43,875 nucleotides of DNA from Alphaproteobacteria bacterium (GTDB lineage Bacteria; Pseudomonadota; Alphaproteobacteria; Caulobacterales; Parvularculaceae). The DNA lies in contig JAUHYK010000032.1 in the NCBI GenBank assembly GCA_030426465.1, positions 1 to 43,875 on the forward strand, in the 5' to 3' direction. Both the position numbers and the translations under genes were made by a program. A model generated the notes under the pieces. It was given only the letters and a program-made list of their open reading frames with translations. It was not told where the DNA came from and searched no databases. Shown one piece after another: positions 15,609 through 23,419 of the stretch. The first letter of the stretch is position 1. Each line of letters starts with the position of its first letter.

Positions 15609-16424
15609 CTAGGCTCCGTCCGGCGCTTCCATATCCGCGATGATCCGGCTCGCGACGGCGAGTGACTTTTCGTTATCAACGTCGATCGGGGATTCCGGGA
15701 ACGGCATCTCGACGACGCTGATGCTGGCGCCAAACCTCCGCCCAAGGACGTTGAACGCGTCGTCAAGCGTGTACCACGCGGTTTTGTAGGCGATGGCGTT
15801 CAGGAGGCCAAACGTCCTGATGGCGCGCAGGGGCGAGCTCTTGAGGAACTGGCCGCCGGTGCGAAAGACCTCCGCCGCACTCACCGCCTGCCGGTTCATC
15901 AGCGCGAAGGTGTTGCAATTGGTGTATTCCCCGTCCTTGAAACGATGAAAACGCGGCTGCCCCTCCGGATATTTGGACAGCAGGACCTCTTTGTTGCACA
16001 GCGCCAGGGAGGCGTCGGACCGGCCCGCGCGCTCGGCGAAATAGCGGTACATTTCCGCATTGAACAGAACATTGTCGGCGGTCGTGATGATCGCGGGCAG
16101 ATCGCCGTCATCAGCGAGGGCGGCGGCGACGCTGTCAAACAGATTGTCGGTGGCTTTCACGAAGCGAATAAACCCGGCGTCCATCAATCCGCGTACATAG
16201 TCATCGCTTTTTAGGGGCGCGTCGTCTTCGATGGAAACACTGACGCGGCGCGCAAGCCCGCTTGAGATGATATGCGCCAATGTGCGTTCGAGCAGAGATT
16301 TCCCGTCAATCTCAACAAGACATTTGTGGCTGACGCCCGCGGCGGCGGCCAGGGCATTGACGACGCCTGCGCGTTGCGCGGCCATGATAACGAAATGATA
16401 TTGCTTTGGACTATTATTATTCAT
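15609..16424 (-). CDS. MobA-like nucleotidyltransferase (paralogue A)
   Basis: This 271-residue protein has a nucleotidyltransferase (GT-A-like) fold pattern: an N-terminal nucleotide loop (HFVIMAAQRAGVVNALAAAA), then GVSHKCLVEIDGKSLLERTL, a metal-binding Asp in AIITTADNVLF, and a C-terminal PIDVDNEKSLAV. It is a paralogue of the next gene along the whole length. The sequence suggests NDP-activation of a phosphorylated compound (sugar or polyol phosphate) rather than cobalamin or molybdopterin work, but the substrate is unknown. It starts at ATG 16424, 82 bases after the stop of paralogue B, so it is probably the last gene of the HAD - B - A operon. Confidence 0.78.
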   Translation of the reverse strand: MNNNSPKQYHFVIMAAQRAGVVNALAAAAGVSHKCLVEIDGKSLLERTLAHIISSGLARRVSVSIEDDAPLKSDDYVRGLMDAGFIRFVKATDNLFDSVAAALADDGDLPAIITTADNVLFNAEMYRYFAERAGRSDASLALCNKEVLLSKYPEGQPRFHRFKDGEYTNCNTFALMNRQAVSAAEVFRTGGQFLKSSPLRAIRTFGLLNAIAYKTAWYTLDDAFNVLGRRFGASISVVEMPFPESPIDVDNEKSLAVASRIIADMEAPDGA

Positions 16425-16506
16425 GGGATGTCGTTCATGTCATCGCGGTTGAGGACGCATAGGTGATGGAGCATTCGGGCGCAACAAATCCTGGCGGCGG
16501 CGCCCG

Positions 16507-17328
16507 TTAGCGGGCGGTTAGAATCTTTTCGACCGTTTCGAGATCAGAAAGCTTGTCCACATCGATGGCGGCGTTTGCGAAAGGCAGGATGATGGCGTGC
16601 GCGGGACACTGGAAGACTTTTCCGGCCCTCAGAAACGCCGCATCTATAGAAAACAGTTTGAAGACAAAGCCCAGCAGGTTCACCGGTCCAAAGGCCGCTG
16701 CGAGACGCCATGGCGATTTTCGATTGGCCTCGGTCTTCTCCCAGAAACGGACGGCCTTAAGCCCTGACCGGTCGTTGATTGCAAACAGATTGGCGCCGGA
16801 GACCTCCATGTCCTGAAACTTCACATATGTCCGCTGCATCTGCGGATAAGCAGCTTCGATGGTTTTGCGGCAGACCACGGCGACGCAGGCGCCCGGCTTG
16901 GCGCGTGAGGAAGCAATAAACTCGTTGACGATCTCCGGCGTCAGCAGAGGGTGGTCGGCGGTGGCAATCAAAAACCGCGTGTCGTCTTTACGCAATGTGA
17001 TCGCTGCCGCAACGCTCGCGCTGATGGTGGGGGCTGCGCATACGCGCTCGACCGGAATGCGCGATTTTGCGTCCGAAACGCCGGGAATTTCATCAAAGGG
17101 CCCGAGCGCGTCCTCTGTCACCAGAACGATGCGCGAGACCGAGGGCGATTTCGACAGGGCGTCGAGAACCCATGCAACCATTGCACGGCCATTGGTCTCA
17201 ACCAGCGCTTTGTATACATGGCCTCGCGCCGCTGCGACCGGATTGACGCCCGGCCGTTTACCGGTGATCACAATCGCCGTGTAACCGTCCTTGCAGGCGG
17301 TTTTGTCTGCCGCGGTCTTGTCTGTCAC
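16507..17328 (-). CDS. MobA-like nucleotidyltransferase (paralogue B)
   Basis: This 273-residue protein has the same layout as paralogue A: IVITGKRPGVNPVAAARGHVYKALVETNGRAM, IATADHPLLT (metal Asp), and AAIDVDKLSDLETV at the C-terminus. The N-terminal loop resembles a variant in alphaproteobacterial NTP transferases of the type GxRPGxxPxAAAxGVxHKALV rather than MobA's GGxSxRMG. The start is GTG 17328 because it overlaps the HAD stop by 4 bases (GTGA) and GGAGG lies about 8 bases upstream; an ATG at 17367 would overlap the HAD gene by 43 bases. It is translationally coupled to the HAD gene. Confidence 0.78.
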   Translation of the reverse strand: MTDKTAADKTACKDGYTAIVITGKRPGVNPVAAARGHVYKALVETNGRAMVAWVLDALSKSPSVSRIVLVTEDALGPFDEIPGVSDAKSRIPVERVCAAPTISASVAAAITLRKDDTRFLIATADHPLLTPEIVNEFIASSRAKPGACVAVVCRKTIEAAYPQMQRTYVKFQDMEVSGANLFAINDRSGLKAVRFWEKTEANRKSPWRLAAAFGPVNLLGFVFKLFSIDAAFLRAGKVFQCPAHAIILPFANAAIDVDKLSDLETVEKILTAR

Positions 17329-18008
17329 GACCGCGCCTCCAGCGCTGTCCATGAACAGACAGTCCATCCCGCCTGCCGCGCATGGGCGTGCAACGCCGCC
17401 TTCGGATTGACGACATAGGGTGTCTCGACAGCCTGAAGCAGCGGCAGATCGGAAATATGGTCCGTATAGAAAGAAAGGTGCAGCGCGTTCCGGTCAGCGC
17501 CATAGAAAGCGTCGAGACGCGCGGCGACCATTTCACGTTTGGCGTCGCCATAGCAGTTCTCTCCAACGATCTGCGGCGGCGTCTCGCCTGAGGCGAAGCC
17601 TGTTGCTGTGGCGATGCATTCATCGAGCCCGAGTCGTTCGGCGATCAGTCGCGCATAAAAGTCGACGCTGGCGGTGGCGAGGATGATCCTGTCGCCATCG
17701 GCGCGGTGACGCGCAATCGCGGCAAGCGCATCGGTATAGAGGCCGCCAGCCATGATGCGGGTGACGAAATGGTCCGCAAGCTCGGCGATGCGGGCGTGAT
17801 CGAGGCCGGAAAGCGCCATCGACAGCATCCGGTTCTTCAAGGTCTTGCGGCTGATACGGCCCGCCTTGTAAAGGGCCATGTGAGGCACAAAGCGGGCGAA
17901 GAGGGCGTAGCGCTCTGGGTCGTCCGGTCTGGTGGACAAAAGGAAAGGCGTGAAGGTGCCGACCCGCGTGATGGTGCGGTCAAGATCGAAGATGGCGGCG
18001 CGGCGCAT
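17325..18008 (-). CDS. HAD-IB-family phosphatase (SerB-like)
   Basis: This 227-residue enzyme has the HAD nucleophile motif IFDLDRTIT (Asp8 and Asp10), a helical cap region, motif II in ILATASV, and the motif IV region FYTDHISDLPLL whose aspartates bind Mg2+. HAD-IB members dephosphorylate phosphoserine and related small phosphates. Its position before two coupled NTP transferases suggests a phosphorylated intermediate in the same route. ATG 18008 begins the fold directly; ATG 18053, 15 codons earlier, is equally possible because neither has a strong Shine-Dalgarno sequence. Confidence 0.82.
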   Translation of the reverse strand: MRRAAIFDLDRTITRVGTFTPFLLSTRPDDPERYALFARFVPHMALYKAGRISRKTLKNRMLSMALSGLDHARIAELADHFVTRIMAGGLYTDALAAIARHRADGDRIILATASVDFYARLIAERLGLDECIATATGFASGETPPQIVGENCYGDAKREMVAARLDAFYGADRNALHLSFYTDHISDLPLLQAVETPYVVNPKAALHAHARQAGWTVCSWTALEARS

Positions 18009-18199
18009 GCCGTTCCGGTCCGTTGGGCGATTGACGTCCCGGTTTTCAAGCATTCTCGCAAAGCCCCTGGAATCACTCCTACTCCTAAGGCCGCTTGATC
18101 TCTCCATGCAAGCGGGAAAGCGCCATACATTGATCTGGCGCGCGGAGTGGGCTTAGAGCGGGGACTGAAAACGCACTGTTCGGCGTATCTGGAGCAAGA

Positions 18200-19501
18200 A
18201 TGACGGAGATGAAAGCAGCAACGGCCAAACCGGCGGGACCGGTTGCGCGCATATTGAAGAATGCGCGCGCGCTCGTCTCCGGCAAGGCGGTGGGCGGGGT
18301 GTTGAGCCTTGCCTATCTGGCGATCGCCGCACGCGGGCTGGGCCCGGAAGGGATGGGCGCGCTTGTTCTCGCTCACGCCTACGCCACAGTGATTGCTGGC
18401 GTCGCGCGGTTCCAGTCCTGGCAGGCGGTGATCCGCTTCGGGGCGCCCATGGTCCGCGACGGGGATGACGCGCGCTTTCGCGATCTTCTGCGCTATACGA
18501 TCCGCCTCGACATTTTGAGCGCTGTCGTTTCAATCGTGGTTGCGCTTGGGCTCGCGCCGGTCGCCGCCCGGGTGTTCGGCTGGTCCGATGACATCCGTGG
18601 GTTGATCACCGTCTATTGTTTCGCAACGCCGTTCCTGATCGCCGCGACGCCGACCGGCGTTCTGCGCCTCTATGACAAGTTCAACCTGCTTGGCTGGCAA
18701 CTCACCCTGATGCCGTCAATCCGGTTTGTCGGCGCCATCTTTCTCTGGCTGACCGAGGCGAGCGTCGGGGCGTTTCTCGCGGTCTGGATCGCCAGCGTGT
18801 TTGTGCATGGAAGCAGTCTCTGGATTCTCGGCTGGCGTGAGCTGCAAAAGAAAAACCTCACGCCGGATGTGGTTGGAAAAGCCGACCGCCCGGCGGACAA
18901 GGCGTGGCTGCCCTTCATGATTAAAACGAACTTGTCGAGCTCCATCACGTTGATGCACGACAATGTTCCCTTGTTGATTGTCGGCGGCGTCTTGGGGCCC
19001 GCGGCGGCGGGTCTTTTCAAGCTTGCCTATAATCTTGCGAATGTGCTCGCCCAGCCCGTGAGCATGTTCAATCAGGCGAGCTTTCCGGAGCTGTCAAAAA
19101 TCGAAGCGGACAAGGGCGTGCGCGCCATGGCGAGAGTCGCGTTCCAGTCCATCGGCACGGCAATCCTGATTGCGCTTCCCGTGGTCGCCGTTTTCTTTCT
19201 GTTGCGCCGCCAGCTTGCGGTCGGTGTCGGCGGGGAAGAATTCGCCGCCGCCGCGCCGCTGATAGCGTTGATGGCGTTTGCGCAGCTCTTTCAGATCGCC
19301 TCGCTCGGTCTTGAGTCAGCGGTGCTCGCGCGCGGGCGCGCCGGATGGGCGCTCACCGGGCAAATCGCGGCGGCTGTGGCGCATCTAGGCTTTTTATCTT
19401 TGATGCTGACGGCCATCGGCGTCATCGCCGCGCCCGTCGCGATCATGACGGGGTGGAGTGTGCTAATTGCGGTGTTGTTGGTTGCTTTGTTGAAAGAATG
19501 A
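18200..19501 (+). CDS. Wzx/MOP-superfamily oligosaccharide flippase-like membrane protein
   Basis: The 433 residues hold 12 or so hydrophobic segments in the MOP (polysaccharide exporter) pattern: LVSGKAVGGVLSLAYLAIAARGLGPEGMGAL near the start is the classic N-terminal helix and loop, and AGLFKLAYNLANVLAQPVSMFNQASFPELS is the central repeat motif. Such proteins move lipid-linked glycans across the inner membrane. It is divergent from the HAD-NTP transferase genes with 191 bases between, fitting a shared regulatory region and one pathway. Which glycan is moved cannot be read. Confidence 0.85.
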   Translation: MTEMKAATAKPAGPVARILKNARALVSGKAVGGVLSLAYLAIAARGLGPEGMGALVLAHAYATVIAGVARFQSWQAVIRFGAPMVRDGDDARFRDLLRYTIRLDILSAVVSIVVALGLAPVAARVFGWSDDIRGLITVYCFATPFLIAATPTGVLRLYDKFNLLGWQLTLMPSIRFVGAIFLWLTEASVGAFLAVWIASVFVHGSSLWILGWRELQKKNLTPDVVGKADRPADKAWLPFMIKTNLSSSITLMHDNVPLLIVGGVLGPAAAGLFKLAYNLANVLAQPVSMFNQASFPELSKIEADKGVRAMARVAFQSIGTAILIALPVVAVFFLLRRQLAVGVGGEEFAAAAPLIALMAFAQLFQIASLGLESAVLARGRAGWALTGQIAAAVAHLGFLSLMLTAIGVIAAPVAIMTGWSVLIAVLLVALLKE

Positions 19502-19513
19502 CGGGCTAAATTT

Positions 19514-19762
19514 TTATTTTTTTGCGACGAGTTTTTCGAGTTTTGCCAATAATTCCATTTCAAGTTTCGCAGTGGCGGCACGCATTTGTTTGCGCGTGTA
19601 ATGGCCGTTTTCGACTTCGTCAGAAACTGTTTTGCCCGTAGGGCGGTGGGTGAGAGTAATTCTTGTTGATGTGACCGCCGAGCGGCGAGAAACGCGCGCG
19701 CTTGCGCTTCCGCCGCTTCTGGATGACACATAGCCTACATCTACATCCGCTTTGTCTAGCAA
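19514..19762 (-). CDS. Short basic protein, function unknown
   Basis: The frame from a TTG at 19762 encodes 82 residues: a Ser/Arg-rich N-terminal stretch, a middle block ITLTHRPTGKTVSDEVENGHYTRKQ and a helical Lys/Leu/Glu C-terminus that could form a coiled coil. It begins 3 bases after the stop of the phosphotransferase gene, which fits an operon. A GTG at 19729 is an alternative start. No Shine-Dalgarno sequence or family is seen, and base composition is AT-richer than its neighbours, so reality as a gene is uncertain. Confidence 0.45.
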   Translation of the reverse strand: MLDKADVDVGYVSSRSGGSASARVSRRSAVTSTRITLTHRPTGKTVSDEVENGHYTRKQMRAATAKLEMELLAKLEKLVAKK

Positions 19763-19765
19763 ATT

Positions 19766-20830
19766 TTAAGCCCCAGCCTTCACCGCAAAGCTCCACGCCA
19801 GCGCGGCGAGAGGTTTGACATTCTCGCCCATCTGTTTCGCGGCGGGAGAGGAGGCGTTGCCCTGAAGCGAGCGCGCATAAACGCCCTGAATGATCGAGGC
19901 GAGGCGGAACATATTATAGGCGAGGCAGAAATTAACATCGGGAACGCCGTCGCGGCCGGTGTGCGCGGAATAACGCTCCACCGCTTCTTCAATGGTCGGA
20001 ATGCCGAGCGCGTTGAGATCGGCGCCGAGCAACCCGCCGCGCACGCTTGCGGGCATGTGCCAGACCATCAGGAAATAAGTGAAGTCGGCGAGGGGGTGGC
20101 CGAGCGTCGATAGCTCCCAGTCGAGCATGGCCAGAACCTTTGGCTCGGTCGGGTGCATGATGGCGTTGTCGAAACGATAATCGCCGTGCACGATGGAGGT
20201 GGCGTCATCGGACGGGATGGCGGTGGGCAGCCACTTCATGAGATTGTCCATCTCTTCGATGGTTCCGGTTTCCGCCGCTGCATATTGTTTCGACCAGCGC
20301 CCAATCTGACGTTCGAAATAATTGCCGGGCTTGCCATAGTCGCCGAGGCCAGCCTTCTCGTAATCCACATTGTGAAGATCGGCGAGCGTGTCGATCAGTG
20401 CGTGATAAAGCGGCGCCCGGGCTTCCTTTTCGACCTCCGGCAGGCTCGCGTCCCAGAAGATGCGGCCTTCGACAAAATCCATAATGAAAAACGCGGTGCC
20501 AACGACGCTTTCGTCCTCGCACAGCGCATAGGTTTTCGGCACAGGGAAATTTTGCGTTCCAAGCGCCGTCATTACTTTATATTCACGGTCGACAGCATGC
20601 GCGGAGGGAAGAAGCTTGCCTGGCGGCTTGCGGCGCAGGACATATTTTTTCGCCGGTGTCGTGATCAGATAGGTCGGGTTCGACTGGCCGCCCTTGAATT
20701 TTTTCACGGTCAGCGGACCGGCATAGCCCTCGACATTCTCGCGCATATAAGCGTCGAGCGCGGCTTCGTCGAATTTCAGATGCTCCGGCGTGTCAGCGAA
20801 ACCGGTGAATTCATCTGCTGCGCTCGTCAT
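19766..20830 (-). CDS. APH-family phosphotransferase (ACAD10/11 kinase-like)
   Basis: This 354-residue protein shows the aminoglycoside-phosphotransferase fold: KKFKGGQSNPTYLIT with the ATP-binding Gly-rich region, YVLRRKP with the likely ATP Lys/Arg, the Brenner motif HGDYRFDNAIMHP (catalytic Asp) and the metal Asp in LDWELSTLGHPLADF. Homologues fused to or next to acyl-CoA dehydrogenases phosphorylate 4-hydroxyacids; here no dehydrogenase is adjacent. AAGGA precedes the ATG. It probably belongs to the purD - hydrolase - TMEM165-like - kinase run. Confidence 0.85.
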   Translation of the reverse strand: MTSAADEFTGFADTPEHLKFDEAALDAYMRENVEGYAGPLTVKKFKGGQSNPTYLITTPAKKYVLRRKPPGKLLPSAHAVDREYKVMTALGTQNFPVPKTYALCEDESVVGTAFFIMDFVEGRIFWDASLPEVEKEARAPLYHALIDTLADLHNVDYEKAGLGDYGKPGNYFERQIGRWSKQYAAAETGTIEEMDNLMKWLPTAIPSDDATSIVHGDYRFDNAIMHPTEPKVLAMLDWELSTLGHPLADFTYFLMVWHMPASVRGGLLGADLNALGIPTIEEAVERYSAHTGRDGVPDVNFCLAYNMFRLASIIQGVYARSLQGNASSPAAKQMGENVKPLAALAWSFAVKAGA

Positions 20831-20854
20831 GGCGTTTCCTTTTTTTCTGAAGCC

Positions 20855-21133
20855 TTATCCGGCCCTGTAATGATCGAGGATCATGAGCGCGCCGATAATA
20901 ACAAATCCTGCTCCGGCGATAAGCTTCAATGGCAGCGCTGAGAGCCATTTATCCGCGGCCGCGCCTGCGATCACTGCAAGGCCGGTGGAGGCGACAAGGG
21001 CGAGCGCGGCGGCGGTGAAGACCATCAGTTTCGACTTCCCGCCGTCGCTGGCGAACAGGACCGTTGCGAGCTGGGTCTTGTCGCCCAGTTCGGCGAGGAA
21101 AACGGTGATGAAAATCGACAGGAAGGCGGTCAT
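20855..21133 (-). CDS. Half-size TMEM165/GDT1 (UPF0016) transporter
   Basis: Only 92 residues, with two to three membrane helices and one copy of the ExGD-K/R-T signature (LAELGDKTQLATV). Eukaryotic and many bacterial members have two such halves in one chain, so this single-repeat protein should work as an oligomer, or with a partner not in this window. Characterised members export Mn2+ or exchange Ca2+/H+; metal choice here is unknown. The ATG overlaps the hydrolase stop by 4 bases (ATGA). Confidence 0.82.
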   Translation of the reverse strand: MTAFLSIFITVFLAELGDKTQLATVLFASDGGKSKLMVFTAAALALVASTGLAVIAGAAADKWLSALPLKLIAGAGFVIIGALMILDHYRAG

Positions 21134-22020
21134 GCGGAAAGGGTCCTTAGCTTACGGTGGAAATCGAAAAAGGCTGACAGAACGCGTTCCGGCGCCTCTG
21201 TCTGCGGATAATGGCCGATGTCTTCGAACAATACGGCGTCTGCGTTTGGAACCTGTTCAAGATAATAGTGGTAAAGATGCTTGCCTGAGACCGGGTCCGC
21301 GCCGCCATTGATGAGGCGCAACGGGACGGCGGTGTCCTGGAGCGCGCCGACCCAGCGCGAGCGCATCACTTTGCGCTCGGGGATATATTGCAAAAGCTTG
21401 TGAAAAACCTTTTGGCCCTTGTTCTCGCTCATCAGCGACCAGTGGCCGTCTATTTCTTCATCGGAGGCTTTCGTCTTCGGTCCGAAAATCTGGTCGAAGG
21501 TCGCGCGTAATTTGTCGCGCGTCAGCATCATGCCGAGAAGCGGCCCAAGCGGCGTCAGCCCGAGTTTCTGGATCGGTCTTGCGCGGTGCTGTTCCGGAAA
21601 AAGTCCGCCATTGAGGAAGACAAGAGATTTCAGGGAAAAGCTCAGTGTGCGGTCATTATGACGAGCGAGCAGTTCCTGGCCGACGCTGTCGCCATAGTCA
21701 TGTACAAGAAGATGCGCCTCGCTGACGCCAAGATGTTCGAGCAGCGCTTCCTGCAAATCCGCCTGGTTGAGCAAGGAGTAACGGATCGCCGCCGGTTTGT
21801 CGGACAGGCCAAACCCCAGCATGTCTAACGCGGCGAGGTTGAATTGGGACTCAAGCGCCAACCACATCGCCGACCAGTCCCAGGAGGAGGTGGGAAATCC
21901 GTGAACGAGCAGAAGCCATGTCTTTTGCGGGTCGGGCTGGTCGGGCGCCCAATAGGCGATGCGGTGCCCCGCGCAGTTAAAGCCGCGCGCCGCTTTACGC
22001 CATTCTTCCAGTGCGATCAC
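21130..22020 (-). CDS. Alpha/beta-hydrolase fold protein
   Basis: The 296-residue sequence carries the oxyanion motif LVHGFPTSSWDW, the nucleophile elbow HDYGDSVGQEL (Ser in G-x-S-x-G), an acid in INGGADPVSG and the catalytic His in DIGHYPQTEAPERV. The serine nucleophile argues against a haloalkane dehalogenase (Asp there) and for an esterase, lipase or epoxide-hydrolase-like activity. The GTG start overlaps the purD stop (GTGA), so expression is coupled to purD. Confidence 0.85.
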   Translation of the reverse strand: MIALEEWRKAARGFNCAGHRIAYWAPDQPDPQKTWLLLVHGFPTSSWDWSAMWLALESQFNLAALDMLGFGLSDKPAAIRYSLLNQADLQEALLEHLGVSEAHLLVHDYGDSVGQELLARHNDRTLSFSLKSLVFLNGGLFPEQHRARPIQKLGLTPLGPLLGMMLTRDKLRATFDQIFGPKTKASDEEIDGHWSLMSENKGQKVFHKLLQYIPERKVMRSRWVGALQDTAVPLRLINGGADPVSGKHLYHYYLEQVPNADAVLFEDIGHYPQTEAPERVLSAFFDFHRKLRTLSA

Positions 22021-23306
22021 TTAGCGCGCCCCGTAACGTCGCGGTCAAGGGCGCGCCAGCCAATGTCCTTGCGATAGAATCCGCCCAGCCAGTCGATGGC
22101 CTCAACCCCGGCATAGGCGCGCGTCACTGCTTCGCGGATATCCTTGCCCATTGCGGTGACGTTCAACACCCGCCCGCCATTGGAAACGAGTTCGCCGTCC
22201 TGTTCCTTTGTTCCTGCATGGAAAACGAATATGCCGGGGAGCGCATTGGCGTCATCTACGCCCTTAATCACCGATCCTTTATTGTAAGCGCCGGGATAGC
22301 CGTCAGCGGCGAGCACGACGAGCGCCGCAGCCTCTTCGGACCAGTCGAGCGTCACGCCTTTCAATGCGCCGGTCGCGGCTTTGTATAAAACAGGCAGCAC
22401 ATCGCTATTCATGCGTCGCATCAAGATCTGGCATTCTGGGTCGCCGAAACGCGCATTGAATTCAATCAGGCGGGGTTTTTCATCCTCAATCATCAAACCG
22501 GCGTAAAGAACGCCCACATAGGGCGCGCCGCGCCTTTTCATTTCGGCGACGACGGGTTCGATGATTTCCGTCATTGTTCGTTCACGGACGATATCGGTGA
22601 AGACCGGCGCCGGGGAATAGGCGCCCATCCCGCCGGTGTTCGGGCCTTTATCGCCGTCATAGGCGCGCTTGTGATCTTGCGCGTCGATCAGCGGCAGAAT
22701 GGTTTCGCCGTCGGTAATGGCGAAGAAACTCGCTTCCTCGCCGCGCATGAATTCCTCAATGACGATGGCTTCACTCGCCTCGCCAAAACGCCCGCCGAGC
22801 ATCTCTTCAATGGCGGCGTCGGCGTCTTTGATAGTTTCGGCGATCACAACGCCCTTGCCGGCGGCGAGGCCGTCCGCCTTGATCACATATGGCGCGGTCT
22901 GGTCACGCAGGAAGGCTTTCGCGGGGGCTATCTCCTCGAAGCGGCCATAAGCGGCTGTGGGGGCGCCCGCAGCGCTGGAGACCTCTTTCATGAAACTTTT
23001 GGAGGATTCGAGCGCGGCGGCCGCCTTTGTCGGCCCGAAACAGGGAACGCCCTTCACCTTCAGGAGATCGGCCAGCCCGGCGGCCAGCGGCGCTTCGGGA
23101 CCAACCACAACGAGGTCAATGGCGTTTTCGGCGGCGAAATCAGCAATCGCCTCAATATCGCCGTCTCCGAAGGACAATTTTTCGCCAAGATGATTGAGCC
23201 CCGCGCTTCCAGGCGCCAGATAGAGCTTTGACAATTCCGGGCTTTGCGCGATTTTCCAGCCCAGCGCATGTTCTCTGCCGCCGCCGCCAACCAACAGGAC
23301 TTTCAC
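22017..23306 (-). CDS. purD: Phosphoribosylamine-glycine ligase (GAR synthetase)
   Basis: The 429-residue protein has the GARS N-domain (VLLVGGGGREHALGWK), the ATP-grasp segment with FMKEVSSAAGAPTA and VIKADGLAAGKGVVIA, GGMGAYSPAPVFTD, and the metal/ATP motif LIEFNARFGDPECQ. It ligates glycine to phosphoribosylamine with ATP in purine synthesis. GTG 23306 is the start: AAGGAG lies 9 bases upstream and the family begins with this strand; an upstream frame to 23474 is not needed. It heads the run purD - hydrolase - TMEM165-like - kinase. Confidence 0.97.
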   Translation of the reverse strand: MKVLLVGGGGREHALGWKIAQSPELSKLYLAPGSAGLNHLGEKLSFGDGDIEAIADFAAENAIDLVVVGPEAPLAAGLADLLKVKGVPCFGPTKAAAALESSKSFMKEVSSAAGAPTAAYGRFEEIAPAKAFLRDQTAPYVIKADGLAAGKGVVIAETIKDADAAIEEMLGGRFGEASEAIVIEEFMRGEEASFFAITDGETILPLIDAQDHKRAYDGDKGPNTGGMGAYSPAPVFTDIVRERTMTEIIEPVVAEMKRRGAPYVGVLYAGLMIEDEKPRLIEFNARFGDPECQILMRRMNSDVLPVLYKAATGALKGVTLDWSEEAAALVVLAADGYPGAYNKGSVIKGVDDANALPGIFVFHAGTKEQDGELVSNGGRVLNVTAMGKDIREAVTRAYAGVEAIDWLGGFYRKDIGWRALDRDVTGRAK

Positions 23307-23419
23307 TTGGCCGTTCTCCTTGCTTCGCATCGTGGATTTAAGCGGCGGCGTTCTCGCGATCAATATTCCGGCGATCAGCGCCGACCTGATCACCGCCAAA
23401 CCCACGACCACCTTGTCGC

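Noticed and set aside
20153-20941. 262-codon plus-strand frame opposite the phosphotransferase
   Set aside because: Antisense shadow; the kinase motifs HGDYRFDN and DWE lie on the minus strand.
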